Below are positions 18,405-28,132 of a DNA stretch of 64,000 bases, one piece after another. The notes below the pieces were generated by a model. It was not told the origin of the DNA. It was given only the letters and a program-made list of their open reading frames with translations, and made no database searches. Every line of letters starts with the position of its first letter. Positions within the stretch are counted from its first letter, which is position 1. Position numbers and translations under genes: made by a program. The stretch is from CAVUDO01 sp963740255 (lineage in GTDB: Bacteria > Actinomycetota > Actinomycetes > Mycobacteriales > Cryptosporangiaceae), in the NCBI GenBank assembly GCA_963740255.1, contig CAVUDO010000002.1, positions 186,001 to 250,000 of the forward strand, in the 5' to 3' direction.

Positions 18405-18964
18405 CCCGCGACCACGCTCGGGACCGCCGGGACAGCCGAGAAGTCGTCCGGCTCCGACCCGAGCCGCATCCGGGCCGTGTAGAGGACGCCGGCGACGTGG
18501 TCGATCTGGTGGGCGACCAGCCGGGCCATCGTCCCCTCGAACCGGGTCACCGTGCGGCCGCCGTCGTGCAGGTCGTGCTCGACCTCGATCCACCGCGGCC
18601 GGGGGACCAGCCCGCGGACGTCGAAGAAGCTCAGGCACCTTTCGTGGCGCACCTCGCGGTCGGCGGCCGCGGCCAGGACCGAGGGGTTGAACAGGACGAT
18701 CGCGGGCGTGCCGGGCTCCGCCGTGCGTACTGCGGCCACCGACCGGTCGAGACCGAGCTGCGGTGCGGCCAGTCCCATCCCGTGCGGGAACGCGTAGATG
18801 TCGGCGATCCGGGACATCGCCGCGAAGATCGCGGCGATGTCCCGCGAGGCCGCGGGGGCCTCCCGCGGAAGGTCGTAGGCGCGGCTCGGACGTCGGCTCA
18901 ACCGTGGGTCGTCGGCCTGGAGCACTCCGAGGGCACGCAACCGTGGGCTGACACGTCCGTTCAT
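18401..18964 (-). CDS. Peptide deformylase homologue with altered catalytic motif
   Basis: A 187-residue deformylase-like protein. Motif 1 is intact (GMGLAAPQLG). Motif 2, normally EGCLS, reads HERCLSF, keeping the metal-ligand Cys. Motif 3, normally HExDH, reads H-Q-I-D-H (residues 152-156), so the general-base Glu is Gln here while both His ligands remain. Removal of the N-formyl group is therefore doubtful. The ATG at 18964 gives a normal length; a longer frame from 19093 is possible. The start lacks a strong ribosome site. An active def probably exists elsewhere in the genome. Confidence 0.8.
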   Translation of the reverse strand: MNGRVSPRLRALGVLQADDPRLSRRPSRAYDLPREAPAASRDIAAIFAAMSRIADIYAFPHGMGLAAPQLGLDRSVAAVRTAEPGTPAIVLFNPSVLAAAADREVRHERCLSFFDVRGLVPRPRWIEVEHDLHDGGRTVTRFEGTMARLVAHQIDHVAGVLYTARMRLGSEPDDFSAVPAVPSVVAG

Positions 18965-19392
18965 CGAGAGGTCCGCCTTCTGTTCGATTGGCGCGGCCCG
19001 GAGCGGGTGTCCCGCCTGGTTCGCTGAAGCGCTGGAATGCCGTCGACCCCCGGTCCTGGCTACCAGTGGTAGCTCTCTTCGGATCGCCGACACTGACCCA
19101 TAGTGTTATCGCGTTCACGCTCCGCGCGTAAAGAGGTTCGAGGGAATAGGCGAAATGTGAGCTTCAGGTGTTTAGCCCTCTTAGGTGATGATGGCGGACG
19201 GCCCGATCCGGTCGCCCGTGGCGCTCGTCGGGATTTGACGGAAGCCCCCACCGCCGGGGCGGTAGGGTGCCACGGGCGGATGATCCGGCGTGCCGGAGCC
19301 GTCAGGTCCGAGGCATCGAGCCGGAGGGAGTGCGCCGTGCGGGTGAGGAACGCCGGTGAAGCCGGGACACCCCGGCGCACCGGAGAGCGCCG
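18965..19392. other. 428-bp intergenic region
   Basis: No supported gene. It contains an AT-richer stretch (about 19076-19195) unlike its surroundings, which may hold the promoters of the deformylase-like gene (-) and the permease gene (+). Short frames here are Arg-rich and have no ribosome sites. Confidence 0.4.
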
Positions 19393-20433
19393 GTGACCGC
19401 GCAGGACACCGAGCGCGGTGCTCCGGACGGCGCCGGGGACGCGGGGCCGGAGGCCGCCGCCGGACCGCGGTCGCCGGCCCGCCGGTACCCGGTCGGCTCC
19501 GTCGAGGTACTGGCCGGTGCGCTGATCCTGGTGACGCTGTTCCGTGGGCCGCTGGTGGGGCTCTTCGACAGTCCGGCGATGCAGACCTGGGCCACGGTGT
19601 TCGTCTCGATCGTCGTCCAGGCGATGCCGTTCCTCGTTCTCGGCGTCGCGATCAGCGGGATCATCGCCGTCTTCGTGCCGCCGTCGTTCTTCGCCCGGGC
19701 GCTGCCGAAACGGCCGGCGTTGGCGGTGCCGGTGGCGGGGGTCGCCGGCGTGGTGTTGCCTGGGTGCGAGTGCGGCTCGGTGCCGATCGCCGGCGGTCTG
19801 GTCCGGCGCGGGGTGACCCCGGCGGCGGCGTTCGCGTTCCTGCTCTCGGCGCCGGCGATCAACCCGGTGGTGCTGGTGGCCACCGCGGTCGCGTTCCCCG
19901 GCAAGCCCGAGATGGTGCTGGCCCGGTTCGTCGCGTCGGTGATCGCCGCGGCGGCGATGGGCTGGCTCTGGCTGGCGTTGGGCCGGTCGGAGTGGATCCG
20001 GATCCCGAGCCGTCCGGACCTGGCCGGAATGTCCAAGTGGGCGGCGTTCTGGGTGTCGTGCCGGCACGACTTCGTCCACGCCGGCGGCTTCCTGGTGATC
20101 GGCGGCATCACGGCTGCGGTGCTCAACGTGACCGTGCCGCAGAGCTGGCTGCGCGCGCTGGCCGAGAACCCGGTCATCGCGGTGCTCGCGCTCGCGGCGC
20201 TGGCCGTGGTGCTCTCGATCTGCTCGGAGGCCGACGCGTTCGTGGCCGCGTCGCTGACCCATTTCTCGCTGACGGCCCGGCTGGCCTTCCTGGTGGTCGG
20301 CCCGATGATCGACCTCAAGCTGTTCGCGATGCAGGTCGGCACGTTCGGCCGCGGGTTCGCGTTCCGGTTCGCGCCGGCCACGTTCGTCGTGGCGGTGTCC
20401 GTGAGCGTGCTGGTCGGATGGCTGCTGTTGTGA
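19393..20433 (+). CDS. DUF318/YraQ-type permease
   Basis: A 346-residue integral membrane protein of the predicted-permease family DUF318 (UPF0718). About eight hydrophobic segments are visible. The family core motif PGCECGSVPIAGGLVRRG, with two cysteines, and the repeated half PAINPVVLVATAVAF and ICSEADAFVAASLTHFS are present. The GTG at 19393 is used. The downstream partner is a TIGR03943 protein; in actinobacteria this pair is often near zur and thought to move or sense a metal, here plausibly zinc because the Zur regulon begins 1 kb downstream. The transported ion is not proven. Confidence 0.85.
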   Translation: MTAQDTERGAPDGAGDAGPEAAAGPRSPARRYPVGSVEVLAGALILVTLFRGPLVGLFDSPAMQTWATVFVSIVVQAMPFLVLGVAISGIIAVFVPPSFFARALPKRPALAVPVAGVAGVVLPGCECGSVPIAGGLVRRGVTPAAAFAFLLSAPAINPVVLVATAVAFPGKPEMVLARFVASVIAAAAMGWLWLALGRSEWIRIPSRPDLAGMSKWAAFWVSCRHDFVHAGGFLVIGGITAAVLNVTVPQSWLRALAENPVIAVLALAALAVVLSICSEADAFVAASLTHFSLTARLAFLVVGPMIDLKLFAMQVGTFGRGFAFRFAPATFVVAVSVSVLVGWLLL

Positions 20434-20518
20434 ACAGTCGGAGCGGGGAGGTGCGCGCGGTGGGCGAGCGAACGGGCGGCCTCGCGACCGCGGTCGCCGG
20501 GCAGAGTGAGGGGGACTC

Positions 20519-21370
20519 GTGAGTCGGGAGGCCCAGAGCATCGTGCTGCTGTTGGTCGGCGGCGCGATCCTGCGGATCAGCGCGTTCTCCGACGTCTACC
20601 TGCGGTACGTCAAGGAAGGTCTCCGCTGGTACCTGGTGGTGGCGGGGGTGCTGCTCGTGGCGGTCGCCGTGGTCACGCTCTGGCGCGAGGTGTTCGCCCG
20701 CCGGGCGCTCGCTTCGTACTCCGGTCGGCACGCGTCGGAGGGGGCGACGGCAGGCGGGGCGGCGGCAGGCGAACCGGCCACGACCGAGTCGGCAGCGGAC
20801 GAGTCGGCAGCGGACGAGGCCGCACGCGCTGACGACGACGGGCACGGCCACGGCCACGGCCACGGCCACGGCGGCCCGCGGGTGGCCTGGTTGCTCACGC
20901 TGCCCGTCTTCGCGGTCTTCCTGATCGCCCCGCCGCCGCTGGGCTCGTACGCCGCCAGCCGGGAGGGCGCCACCGCGGTCCTGGAGCCGAGTTCGGACTT
21001 CCCGCCGCTTCCGGCGGGCAACCCAGCCAAGCTCACCGTGCTGGACTACGTCACCCGCGCGATCTGGGACAAGGGTTCCTCGCTGGACGGACGCGAGGTG
21101 AAGCTGAGCGGCTTCGTCAGCCCCGGCAAGGACGGCCGGGCCTACCTCACCCGGATCGTGCTCAGCTGCTGCGCCGCCGACGGCCGGCCGTTGAAGGTGG
21201 CGCTCAGCGGCTCCGTCCCGGACGGGCTCCCGGTCGACACCTGGATCGAGGTGGTCGGCACGTTCGACCCGTCGGTGGACAGGGACCCGGCCAGCCAGGA
21301 GGTCGTGCCCTACCTCAGGGTCACCGAGCTGCGGCAGATCCCGACACCGAAGCAGGCGTACGAGGCCTGA
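20519..21370 (+). CDS. TIGR03943-family protein with His-Gly repeat
   Basis: A 283-residue partner of the upstream permease. Two N-terminal hydrophobic segments (IVLLLVGGAILRISAF and YLVVAGVLLVAVAVVTLW) and a third after the linker (VAWLLTLPVFAVFLIAPPP) suggest a membrane-anchored protein; the C-terminal half (LSGFVSPGKDGRAYLTRIVLSCCAADGRP) is the family core with a CC pair. The linker contains a perfect GHGHGHGHGHGG run at about residues 107-118, encoded by tandem GGCCAC hexamers, a likely metal-binding site. The linker also has a duplicated ESAADESAADEA. Confidence 0.85.
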   Translation: MSREAQSIVLLLVGGAILRISAFSDVYLRYVKEGLRWYLVVAGVLLVAVAVVTLWREVFARRALASYSGRHASEGATAGGAAAGEPATTESAADESAADEAARADDDGHGHGHGHGHGGPRVAWLLTLPVFAVFLIAPPPLGSYAASREGATAVLEPSSDFPPLPAGNPAKLTVLDYVTRAIWDKGSSLDGREVKLSGFVSPGKDGRAYLTRIVLSCCAADGRPLKVALSGSVPDGLPVDTWIEVVGTFDPSVDRDPASQEVVPYLRVTELRQIPTPKQAYEA

Positions 21371-21389
21371 CGGCCCTCGTCAGACCTCG

Positions 21390-21794
21390 TCAGACCGGGC
21401 GGGCCGCCACGCAGGGCGCGCAGGTGCCGAAGATCTCGATCGTGTGGCTGACGTCGGCGAAGCCGTGCTCGTCGGCGACCGCGTTGGCCCACCGTTCGAC
21501 CGTCGGGCCCGCCACCTCGACGGTGTGGCCGCAGCCGCGGCAGACCAGGTGGTGATGGTGGCCGGTCGAGCACCGTCGGTAGAGATGTTCGCCGCCGGGC
21601 GGACGCATGACGTCGATCTCGCCGAGGTCGGCGAGTGCCTGCAGGGTGCGGTAGACGGTGGTCAGGCCGACCGACGTGCCCCGGCGGCGGAGCAGGTCGT
21701 GCAGGTCCTGGGCACTCCGGAACTCCTCGACCTCCTCCAGCAGCGCCATCACCGCGGTGCGTTGCCGCGTCGTCCGGCCGACAGTGGTCTGCAT
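21390..21794 (-). CDS. zur: Zinc uptake regulator Zur (Fur family)
   Basis: A 134-residue Fur-family repressor. The winged helix is RQRTAVMALLEEVEEFRSAQDLHDLLRRRG ... VGLTTVYRTLQALADLGEID. The HHHHLVCRGCG segment gives a His cluster and the first CxxC, and the end (TCAPCVAARPV) gives the second CxxC. As last gene behind znuA-znuC-znuB-smtB it corresponds to Rv2359/FurB, the Zur of mycobacteria. The ATG at 21794 follows the usual N-terminus MQTTVGRTTRQRT; the longer frame is an uncharacteristic extension. It should repress the znuA promoter through the box at 24902-24916. Confidence 0.93.
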   Translation of the reverse strand: MQTTVGRTTRQRTAVMALLEEVEEFRSAQDLHDLLRRRGTSVGLTTVYRTLQALADLGEIDVMRPPGGEHLYRRCSTGHHHHLVCRGCGHTVEVAGPTVERWANAVADEHGFADVSHTIEIFGTCAPCVAARPV

Positions 21795-21909
21795 GGAGGT
21801 GCCCCCTCGGTGTGTCGCGGAGCCCATCCTGTCAGGTCGGGCCCCTCGCTGTCCGACCGGCGACGCGTGGTGCACGGCGGTCGGTGTGCCGGTGGCTGGA
21901 GCGCGACGT

Positions 21910-22224
21910 TCAGACGGGGGTGGGCGGCGGCCGTTCCTCGCTGGCATGGCTGACGGCGTCGCCGACGATGTGCGCGATGTGGTGGTCGGTGAGCGAGTAG
22001 ACCACCTCACGCCCCCTTCGCTGGGCGGTCACCACGCCCGCCGCCCGCAGCACCCGCAGGTGCTGCGACACCAGCGGCTGCGGCGCGTCCAGCGCGTCCA
22101 CCAGCTCGTGGACGCAGCGCGGGCCGTCGTCCAGTTGCAGCACCACGGCGATCCGCATCGGTGCGGCCAGTGCCCGCAGCAGCTCACCGGCGGCCGCGTA
22201 CGGCGGATGCGCACCGGCGGTCAT
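21910..22224 (-). CDS. smtB: ArsR/SmtB-family metal sensor
   Basis: A 104-residue winged-helix repressor. The DNA-binding helix region is VHELVDALDAPQPLVSQHLRVLRAAGVV. The C-terminal helix reads DHHIAHIVGDAVSHASE, which fits the alpha-5 zinc motif D-x-H-x10-H-x2-E of SmtB exactly. This points to zinc (or a similar transition metal) as ligand. It lies between znuB and zur, the position of Rv2358. The ATG at 22224 is preferred to longer frames through znuB's end. It would release its target when zinc is abundant, opposing Zur. Confidence 0.9.
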   Translation of the reverse strand: MTAGAHPPYAAAGELLRALAAPMRIAVVLQLDDGPRCVHELVDALDAPQPLVSQHLRVLRAAGVVTAQRRGREVVYSLTDHHIAHIVGDAVSHASEERPPPTPV

Positions 22225-22310
22225 GGCCGGGACAGTAGACGACGGCGCTGCGCGGCCGGCGGAGGCGCGGGTGCTTTCCGGCGGTGGCGGCGCGGCGGCG
22301 CCGGTCGGCG

Positions 22311-23189
22311 TCACGTCTCCAGCACAACGTCGCGATCGGGCGGGGCGGCGTCGGCCTCCGTGGGTGCACCGGTCCGTCGTCCCCACCGTTCCACCGATGC
22401 GGCGATCACCGTGACGACGACGAACACCGCGATCGCGAGTACCACGATCATCGCGCCCGAGGCGACGTCGAGGTAGAACGAACCGACCGCACCGGCCAGG
22501 GCGGTGACCACCCCGAACGCCATCGCGGCGAGCACCGTGCCGCCGAACCCGCGGGCGAGCTTCTGGGCCGTCGCCACCGGCACCACCATCAGCGCGCTGA
22601 CCAGCAGCAGACCGACCACCCGCATCGCCACCGTCACGGTCACCGCCGCCGTGACCGCCAGGGTGAGGTTGAGCAGCCGCACCGGGAGACCGGAGACCTT
22701 CGCGTACTCCTCGTCGTGGCACACCGCGAACAGCCACGGACGCAGCAGCACCGTGACCGCCAGCACGGCCGCGGCCAGGGCGCCGATCACCACCAGGTCG
22801 GTCGAGGTCGTGGTGAGCAGCGACCCGAACAGGTAGGTGAGCAGCGTGACGTTGCTGGTGCCGGCGGCGAGTCCGATCAGTACCACGCCGCCGGCGATGC
22901 CGCCGTAGAACAGCATGGCCAGCGCCACGTCACCGGAGGTCTTGCCCCGTTCGCGGATGAGTTCGATCGCGATCGCGCCGAGGGAGGCCACGACCACGGC
23001 GGTGAGCACCGGTGCGGTGCCGAGCAGGAAGCCCAGCGCGACGCCGGTCAACGCGACGTGGCCGATCCCGTCGCCCATCAGCGACATCCGGCGCTGCACC
23101 AGGTAGACGCCGACCGCGGGTGCCGTCACGCCGACGACCAGCGCGGCGACCAGCGCGCGGAGCATGAAGTCGTAGGCGAAGGGGTTCAT
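22311..23189 (-). CDS. znuB: Zinc ABC transporter permease ZnuB
   Basis: A 292-residue ABC-3 family permease with eight or nine hydrophobic segments; signature regions include RRMSLMGDGIGHVALTGVALG near residue 35-55, YLFGSLLTTT and VGLLLVSALMVVPVATAQ. Residues about 265-292 are a hydrophilic tail. Its ATG overlaps the znuC stop by 4 bp. It forms the membrane channel of the znuACB uptake system. Confidence 0.94.
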   Translation of the reverse strand: MNPFAYDFMLRALVAALVVGVTAPAVGVYLVQRRMSLMGDGIGHVALTGVALGFLLGTAPVLTAVVVASLGAIAIELIRERGKTSGDVALAMLFYGGIAGGVVLIGLAAGTSNVTLLTYLFGSLLTTTSTDLVVIGALAAAVLAVTVLLRPWLFAVCHDEEYAKVSGLPVRLLNLTLAVTAAVTVTVAMRVVGLLLVSALMVVPVATAQKLARGFGGTVLAAMAFGVVTALAGAVGSFYLDVASGAMIVVLAIAVFVVVTVIAASVERWGRRTGAPTEADAAPPDRDVVLET

Positions 23190-23950
23190 CCGGGCGTCCA
23201 GGACACGGCGTGGTCGAGCGGGGCGTGCGGGTGGACGTGGTCGTGGCCGGGGTCGGCGTGGTGTGCGGCCGGCCGGGGAACCACGCCGTCGTGGATCACC
23301 CGGCCGGACTCCAGCACCACGGCCCGGTGGATGAGCGGCGTGAGCGGGCCCAGCTCGTGCAGGGCCAGCAGCGGTGTGGCTCCGCGTTCGACGAGCGCCG
23401 CGATCGTGCGGGCGAACGCGTCCTGGCTGGCCGCGTCGACACCGGCGTTGGGCTCGTCCAGGACGAGGAGGTCGGGATCGCCGGCCAGCGCCCGGGCGAT
23501 CAGCACCCGTTGCTGCTGGCCGCCGGACAGCGTGGTGACCCGGTCGCGGGCGCGGTCGGCCAGGCCGACGGTCTCCAACGCAGCGGTCACCGCGGCGCGG
23601 TCGGCGGCCGAGGCAGGTCGCAGCAGGCCCCGACGGGCCAGCCGTCCGCTGGCGACCACCTCCCGGGCCGTGGCGGGGACGCCGGCGCCCGCGCCGAGCC
23701 GTTGCGGGACGTACCCGACCCGGTGCCAGTCGCCGAACCGGGCCAGCGGCGTCCCGAACAGCTCCACCCGGCCGCCGACCAGCGGCACCAGCCCGAGCAG
23801 GGCACGGATCAGCGTGGACTTGCCCGAGCCGTTCGCCCCGAGGATGGCCACGGCTTCGCCGCTGGCCACGGTCATCGAGACGTCGCGCAGTACGACGCGC
23901 CCGCCTAGGGCGACGCGGACATCCTCGACGGCCACTGCCGGAGCGGTCAC
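23186..23950 (-). CDS. znuC: Zinc ABC transporter ATP-binding protein ZnuC
   Basis: A 254-residue ABC ATPase. Walker A is GANGSGKST, the signature is TLSGGQQQRVLIARALAGDP, Walker B is LLVLDEPNAGVD and the switch His lies in LLALHELGPL. The C-terminus carries a His-rich tail (DPGHDHVHPHAP) that could bind zinc. The GTG at 23950 is chosen; an upstream in-frame ATG at 24037 would lie inside znuA. The stop overlaps the znuB start. Confidence 0.94.
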   Translation of the reverse strand: MTAPAVAVEDVRVALGGRVVLRDVSMTVASGEAVAILGANGSGKSTLIRALLGLVPLVGGRVELFGTPLARFGDWHRVGYVPQRLGAGAGVPATAREVVASGRLARRGLLRPASAADRAAVTAALETVGLADRARDRVTTLSGGQQQRVLIARALAGDPDLLVLDEPNAGVDAASQDAFARTIAALVERGATPLLALHELGPLTPLIHRAVVLESGRVIHDGVVPRPAAHHADPGHDHVHPHAPLDHAVSWTPG

Positions 23951-23972
23951 GGGGGGGCCGCCCCGCGCACGG

Positions 23973-24902
23973 TCAGCGGCACTGCAACGCGTCCTCGAGG
24001 GTGGCCAGGTTGGCGCGCATCGCCGAGAAGTAGTCACCGGGGGAACCCTCGGCCAGTCCCTCGATCGGGTCGAGCACCCTGGCGGTGGCGCCGACCTCGG
24101 TGGCCAGCGTCCGGGCGATCCTCGGGCTGACCAGGGTCTCGAAGAAGATGACGCGCACGTGGTGGTCCTTGGCGTAGCGGGCGACCTCGGCGAGCCGAGC
24201 CGGCGAGGGCTCCTCCTCCGGGGTCAGCCCCGTGATCGGAACCTGGGTCAGACCGTAGCGCGCGGCGAGGTAGCCGAACGCGTTGTGGCTGACCACGATG
24301 GTCTTCTGGGTGCAGCCCGCCAACGCCGTGGAGTATTCCGTGTCCAGGGCCTCCAGGCGGACGCGCAACGCCTTGGCGTTCGCGTTGTACCGGCCGGCGT
24401 TGGCCCGGTCCACCGCACCGAGCCGGGCTGCCACGTGGTCGGCGATGGTGGCCAGCCGGGTCGGGTCGAGCCAGACGTGCGGGTCGGTGCCCTTCTCGTC
24501 CTCGTGCAGCGCGCCTTCCTCCAGCGGCACGTACCCGGGCGCGAGGGGCTGCACGGTGGCGATGTCGAGGGAGGTGTCGGCCGCCTGGTTGGCGACGGCC
24601 TCGTCGAGGGCCGGCTGGAACCCCTTCAGGTACACGACCTGGTCGGCGGCGCCGAGTTCGGCGACCTGGCGGGGGGTGAGTTCCAGGTCGTGTGGCTCCG
24701 TGCCGGGCGGCACCAGGTTCTTCACCGCGACCCGGTCACCGCCGACCTGCTCGGTGACGAACTGCAGTGGGTAGAAGGCGGCGAGGACGTCGAGCTTGCC
24801 GCCGGTGCCGGAATCCGAGGTGCCGCAGCCCGTCGCCGCGACCACGGCGGCCACGGCTAACCCGGCGAGCATCTTCCTGGGTGGGGAGAGTGACCTGTAC
24901 AT
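23973..24902 (-). CDS. znuA: Zinc ABC transporter substrate-binding lipoprotein ZnuA
   Basis: A cluster A-I (ZnuA/TroA) solute-binding protein of 309 residues. The N-terminus MYRSLSPPRKMLAGLAVAAVVAATGC is a lipoprotein signal peptide with Cys about residue 26. Metal ligands typical of the family are visible: GTEPHDLELTPRQ, DPHVWLDPTR, VSHNAFGYLAARYGL and FFETLVSPRIA. The ATG at 24902 is used because a -10 element ends 7 bp upstream, fitting a leaderless mRNA; an in-frame ATG at 24917 would fall within the operator. Confidence 0.94.
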   Translation of the reverse strand: MYRSLSPPRKMLAGLAVAAVVAATGCGTSDSGTGGKLDVLAAFYPLQFVTEQVGGDRVAVKNLVPPGTEPHDLELTPRQVAELGAADQVVYLKGFQPALDEAVANQAADTSLDIATVQPLAPGYVPLEEGALHEDEKGTDPHVWLDPTRLATIADHVAARLGAVDRANAGRYNANAKALRVRLEALDTEYSTALAGCTQKTIVVSHNAFGYLAARYGLTQVPITGLTPEEEPSPARLAEVARYAKDHHVRVIFFETLVSPRIARTLATEVGATARVLDPIEGLAEGSPGDYFSAMRANLATLEDALQCR

Positions 24903-24916
24903 GGAAACCATTGTCA
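24902..24916 (-). promoter_or_regulatory. Zur box of znuA
   Basis: On the minus strand the 15 bases read TGACAATGGTTTCCA. They match the actinobacterial Zur operator pattern TGRNAANNRTTNTCA at all but one fixed position. The box covers the candidate -10 and reaches the first base of the znuA start codon, so bound Zur would block both polymerase and a leaderless start. Confidence 0.82.
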
Positions 24917-24939
24917 TCTAGCGTGTCACGCATCGTCAA
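24910..24939 (-). promoter_or_regulatory. znuA promoter
   Basis: Minus-strand -35 TTGACG (24934-24939), an 18-base spacer and -10 GACAAT (24910-24915). The -10 ends seven bases before the ATG at 24902, which suits a leaderless transcript. The overlap with the Zur box supports the assignment. Confidence 0.55.
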
Positions 24940-24999
24940 AGGCGCATACGCTGATACGTCCCGCCGCCGCGGCAGGGCCGCCGTCAGACGGGTCGGGGG

Positions 25000-25290
25000 T
25001 CAGAGCAGCTTCGCGACGGCCACGGCCACCAGCGCCGCCACCAGGACCACCCGGCCGAGCCGCGCGGGCGCTTCCACGGCCGGCCAGGACAGCCATGCCA
25101 GCCACGCCACCAGGGCCGCCACGGCCAGCAGCACCGCGGCCCCGGCAGGGCCCGGAACGAACAGGCCCGCGAGCAGCACCAGCACCAGGCCGGCGACGAG
25201 CAGCGCGCGCGGCATCCGCACCAGGAACGCCAGCGCGCCGGCCGAACGGGGGCCCGGCCGCCGCGGCTGGCCGGCGCCGGGGGCGGTCAC
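25000..25290 (-). CDS. Small membrane protein (DUF6703-like)
   Basis: A 96-residue protein with a basic, Pro/Gly-rich N-terminus and three hydrophobic segments (ALLVAGLVLVLLAGLFVPGP, AGAAVLLAVAALVAWLAWLSW, LGRVVLVAALVAVAVAKLL). The pattern resembles small actinobacterial membrane proteins of unknown function found near the zinc/glyS region. No function is assigned. It ends 61 bp before the znuA upstream region begins. Confidence 0.6.
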   Translation of the reverse strand: MTAPGAGQPRRPGPRSAGALAFLVRMPRALLVAGLVLVLLAGLFVPGPAGAAVLLAVAALVAWLAWLSWPAVEAPARLGRVVLVAALVAVAVAKLL

Positions 25291-25452
25291 GTGTCCAGCC
25301 CGCTCAGCGCGGACCCACCTCGGTGGCGCCCGCCGCTCCCGTCACGGGCGTCGTGCCGCCGGTACTCGTCGGTCACTGATTCTCCTTCGTGCGGGTAGCG
25401 TCGGGTCCATCATCCTGTCAGGCGTCGGCCGGTCGCCGGCCGGGCAAGGAGC

Positions 25453-25845
25453 GTGGCGGTGATCGTGGTCAGCCGGTTCAGGGTCGCCGAGGACCGCGGC
25501 GGGGACTTTCTGACCCGCGCGCGGCTGGCGCTGGCGGCGTTCGCCGACCGCCCGGGATTCGCCCGCGGGCGGGTGGGCCGGGCCGCGGACGACCCGACCT
25601 GGTGGACGCTGACCACCGAGTGGGAGTCGGTGGGGGCGTTCCGCCGCTCACTGTCGGCGTTCGAGGTCAAGGTGAACGCCGCGCCGCTGCTGGCCGAGTC
25701 GACCGACGAGCCGGCCGCGTTCGAGGTGCTCGCCGCGTACGACGGCCCCGCGGAGGTGGCCGGAGGCGGGAGCGACCGTGCCGCGGACGCCGGTCGGACC
25801 AGGGCCGGCGAGACCGCCGAGCCGGACCCACCCCGTGCGCCGTAG
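25453..25845 (+). CDS. Antibiotic biosynthesis monooxygenase (ABM)-fold protein
   Basis: A 130-residue protein whose first 100 residues follow the ferredoxin-like ABM fold: VIVVSRFRVAEDRGGDFLTRARLALAAFADRPGFARGRVG, then WWTLTTEWESVGAFRRSLSAFEVK and a final strand. The remaining 30 residues are an Asp/Arg/Gly/Pro-rich tail. It starts with GTG after GGAGCG. ABM proteins act as small oxygenases or heme-degrading enzymes, but many have unknown roles; no neighbouring pathway gene indicates one here. Confidence 0.72.
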   Translation: MAVIVVSRFRVAEDRGGDFLTRARLALAAFADRPGFARGRVGRAADDPTWWTLTTEWESVGAFRRSLSAFEVKVNAAPLLAESTDEPAAFEVLAAYDGPAEVAGGGSDRAADAGRTRAGETAEPDPPRAP

Positions 25846-25923
25846 GGCCACCGGCGCCGCGCCGGCCGCGGTGCGCCCGACCCTGCGACTGCGGAGCGGC
25901 CGTCTGTGCGGCAGGGTGGTGGC

Positions 25924-26544
25924 ATGAACACGCCGCCCGGTTGGTACGCGCCGAGCCCACAGCCCGGCGGCCTGCCCTTCCCCGGCGCCCCCTCCTCGCC
26001 CTACTCGCCTGGCTGGGCCCCGCCGGCGCCTCCGCCCGCCCCGCCGATGGCTCCTCCCGTCGGGCCCCCGCCGCCCCCACCGCCCCCGGGACTGGGTGCG
26101 CACCCCGGCTTCGCGCCGCCCGCGCCGCCGCGCAACCGGACCCGTCTCGTCGTGTCGCTCGTGGTGGCCGCGACCCTGCTGCTCTGCTGTGGTGGTGGGG
26201 TCACAGGCGTCGTCGGCTTCGGCTACTACGCCTACTCCGCGGTCCAGGCCGATGCGATCGACACCGTCGGCCTCCACCTGGAGACGCTCAAGGGGGGCAG
26301 GTTCACCGTCGCCTACGAGCAGCTGTGTCCGAAGCTCCAGCTGCAGGAGAGCAGCCAGCGGTACGTGCGGCGGCAGGAGTCGGCTCCGCAGATCCGCGGG
26401 TACCGGGTGGCCGAGGAGACCTCGGCGGGTCCCCAGGGCGGGCTGGTCGTCCTCGCGGACGTGACCCGCGGCGACCGCCCGCCGCTGCGGGAGAGCTACG
26501 AGGTCGTCTACGACGAGGAGTCGCAGGCCAAGATCTGCTCGTGA
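25924..26544 (+). CDS. Pro-rich single-pass membrane protein
   Basis: A 206-residue hypothetical protein. Residues 1-70 are a Pro/Gly-rich cytoplasmic tail (MNTPPGWYAPSPQPGG, with runs of Pro); residues about 75-105 are a transmembrane helix (LVVSLVVAATLLLCCGGGVTGVV); the extracytoplasmic part resembles the small DUF4878-like domain (LETLKGGRFTVAYEQLCPKLQ, RGYRVAEETS, YEVVYDEESQAKIC) common in actinobacterial membrane proteins. The ATG at 25924 is chosen over one 18 bp upstream. The function is unknown. Confidence 0.75.
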   Translation: MNTPPGWYAPSPQPGGLPFPGAPSSPYSPGWAPPAPPPAPPMAPPVGPPPPPPPPGLGAHPGFAPPAPPRNRTRLVVSLVVAATLLLCCGGGVTGVVGFGYYAYSAVQADAIDTVGLHLETLKGGRFTVAYEQLCPKLQLQESSQRYVRRQESAPQIRGYRVAEETSAGPQGGLVVLADVTRGDRPPLRESYEVVYDEESQAKICS

Positions 26545-26644
26545 CCCGGTGCGCCGCGGCCGGAACGGGGTCGCGGAACAGGCCGGCCACCGAGGTAGCC
26601 TGGCAACCCACCCCCACCGACCTCCAGCCGGATGGAGCGCCACC

Positions 26645-28027
<1,383 letters not shown>

Positions 28028-28132
28028 CCTCCACGGCTTGACGGCCGGAGCGGTGGCGGAGCACCCTCCTGCGTGTCCGGGTGGGGCCGCCGTCAGGGCG
28101 GTCGCCCGCCCGCCATGCGTGAGGAGCGCCCG

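Noticed and set aside
19103..19396. 97-residue ORF before the permease gene
   Set aside because: Arg-rich without motif or ribosome site, and it overlaps the permease start.
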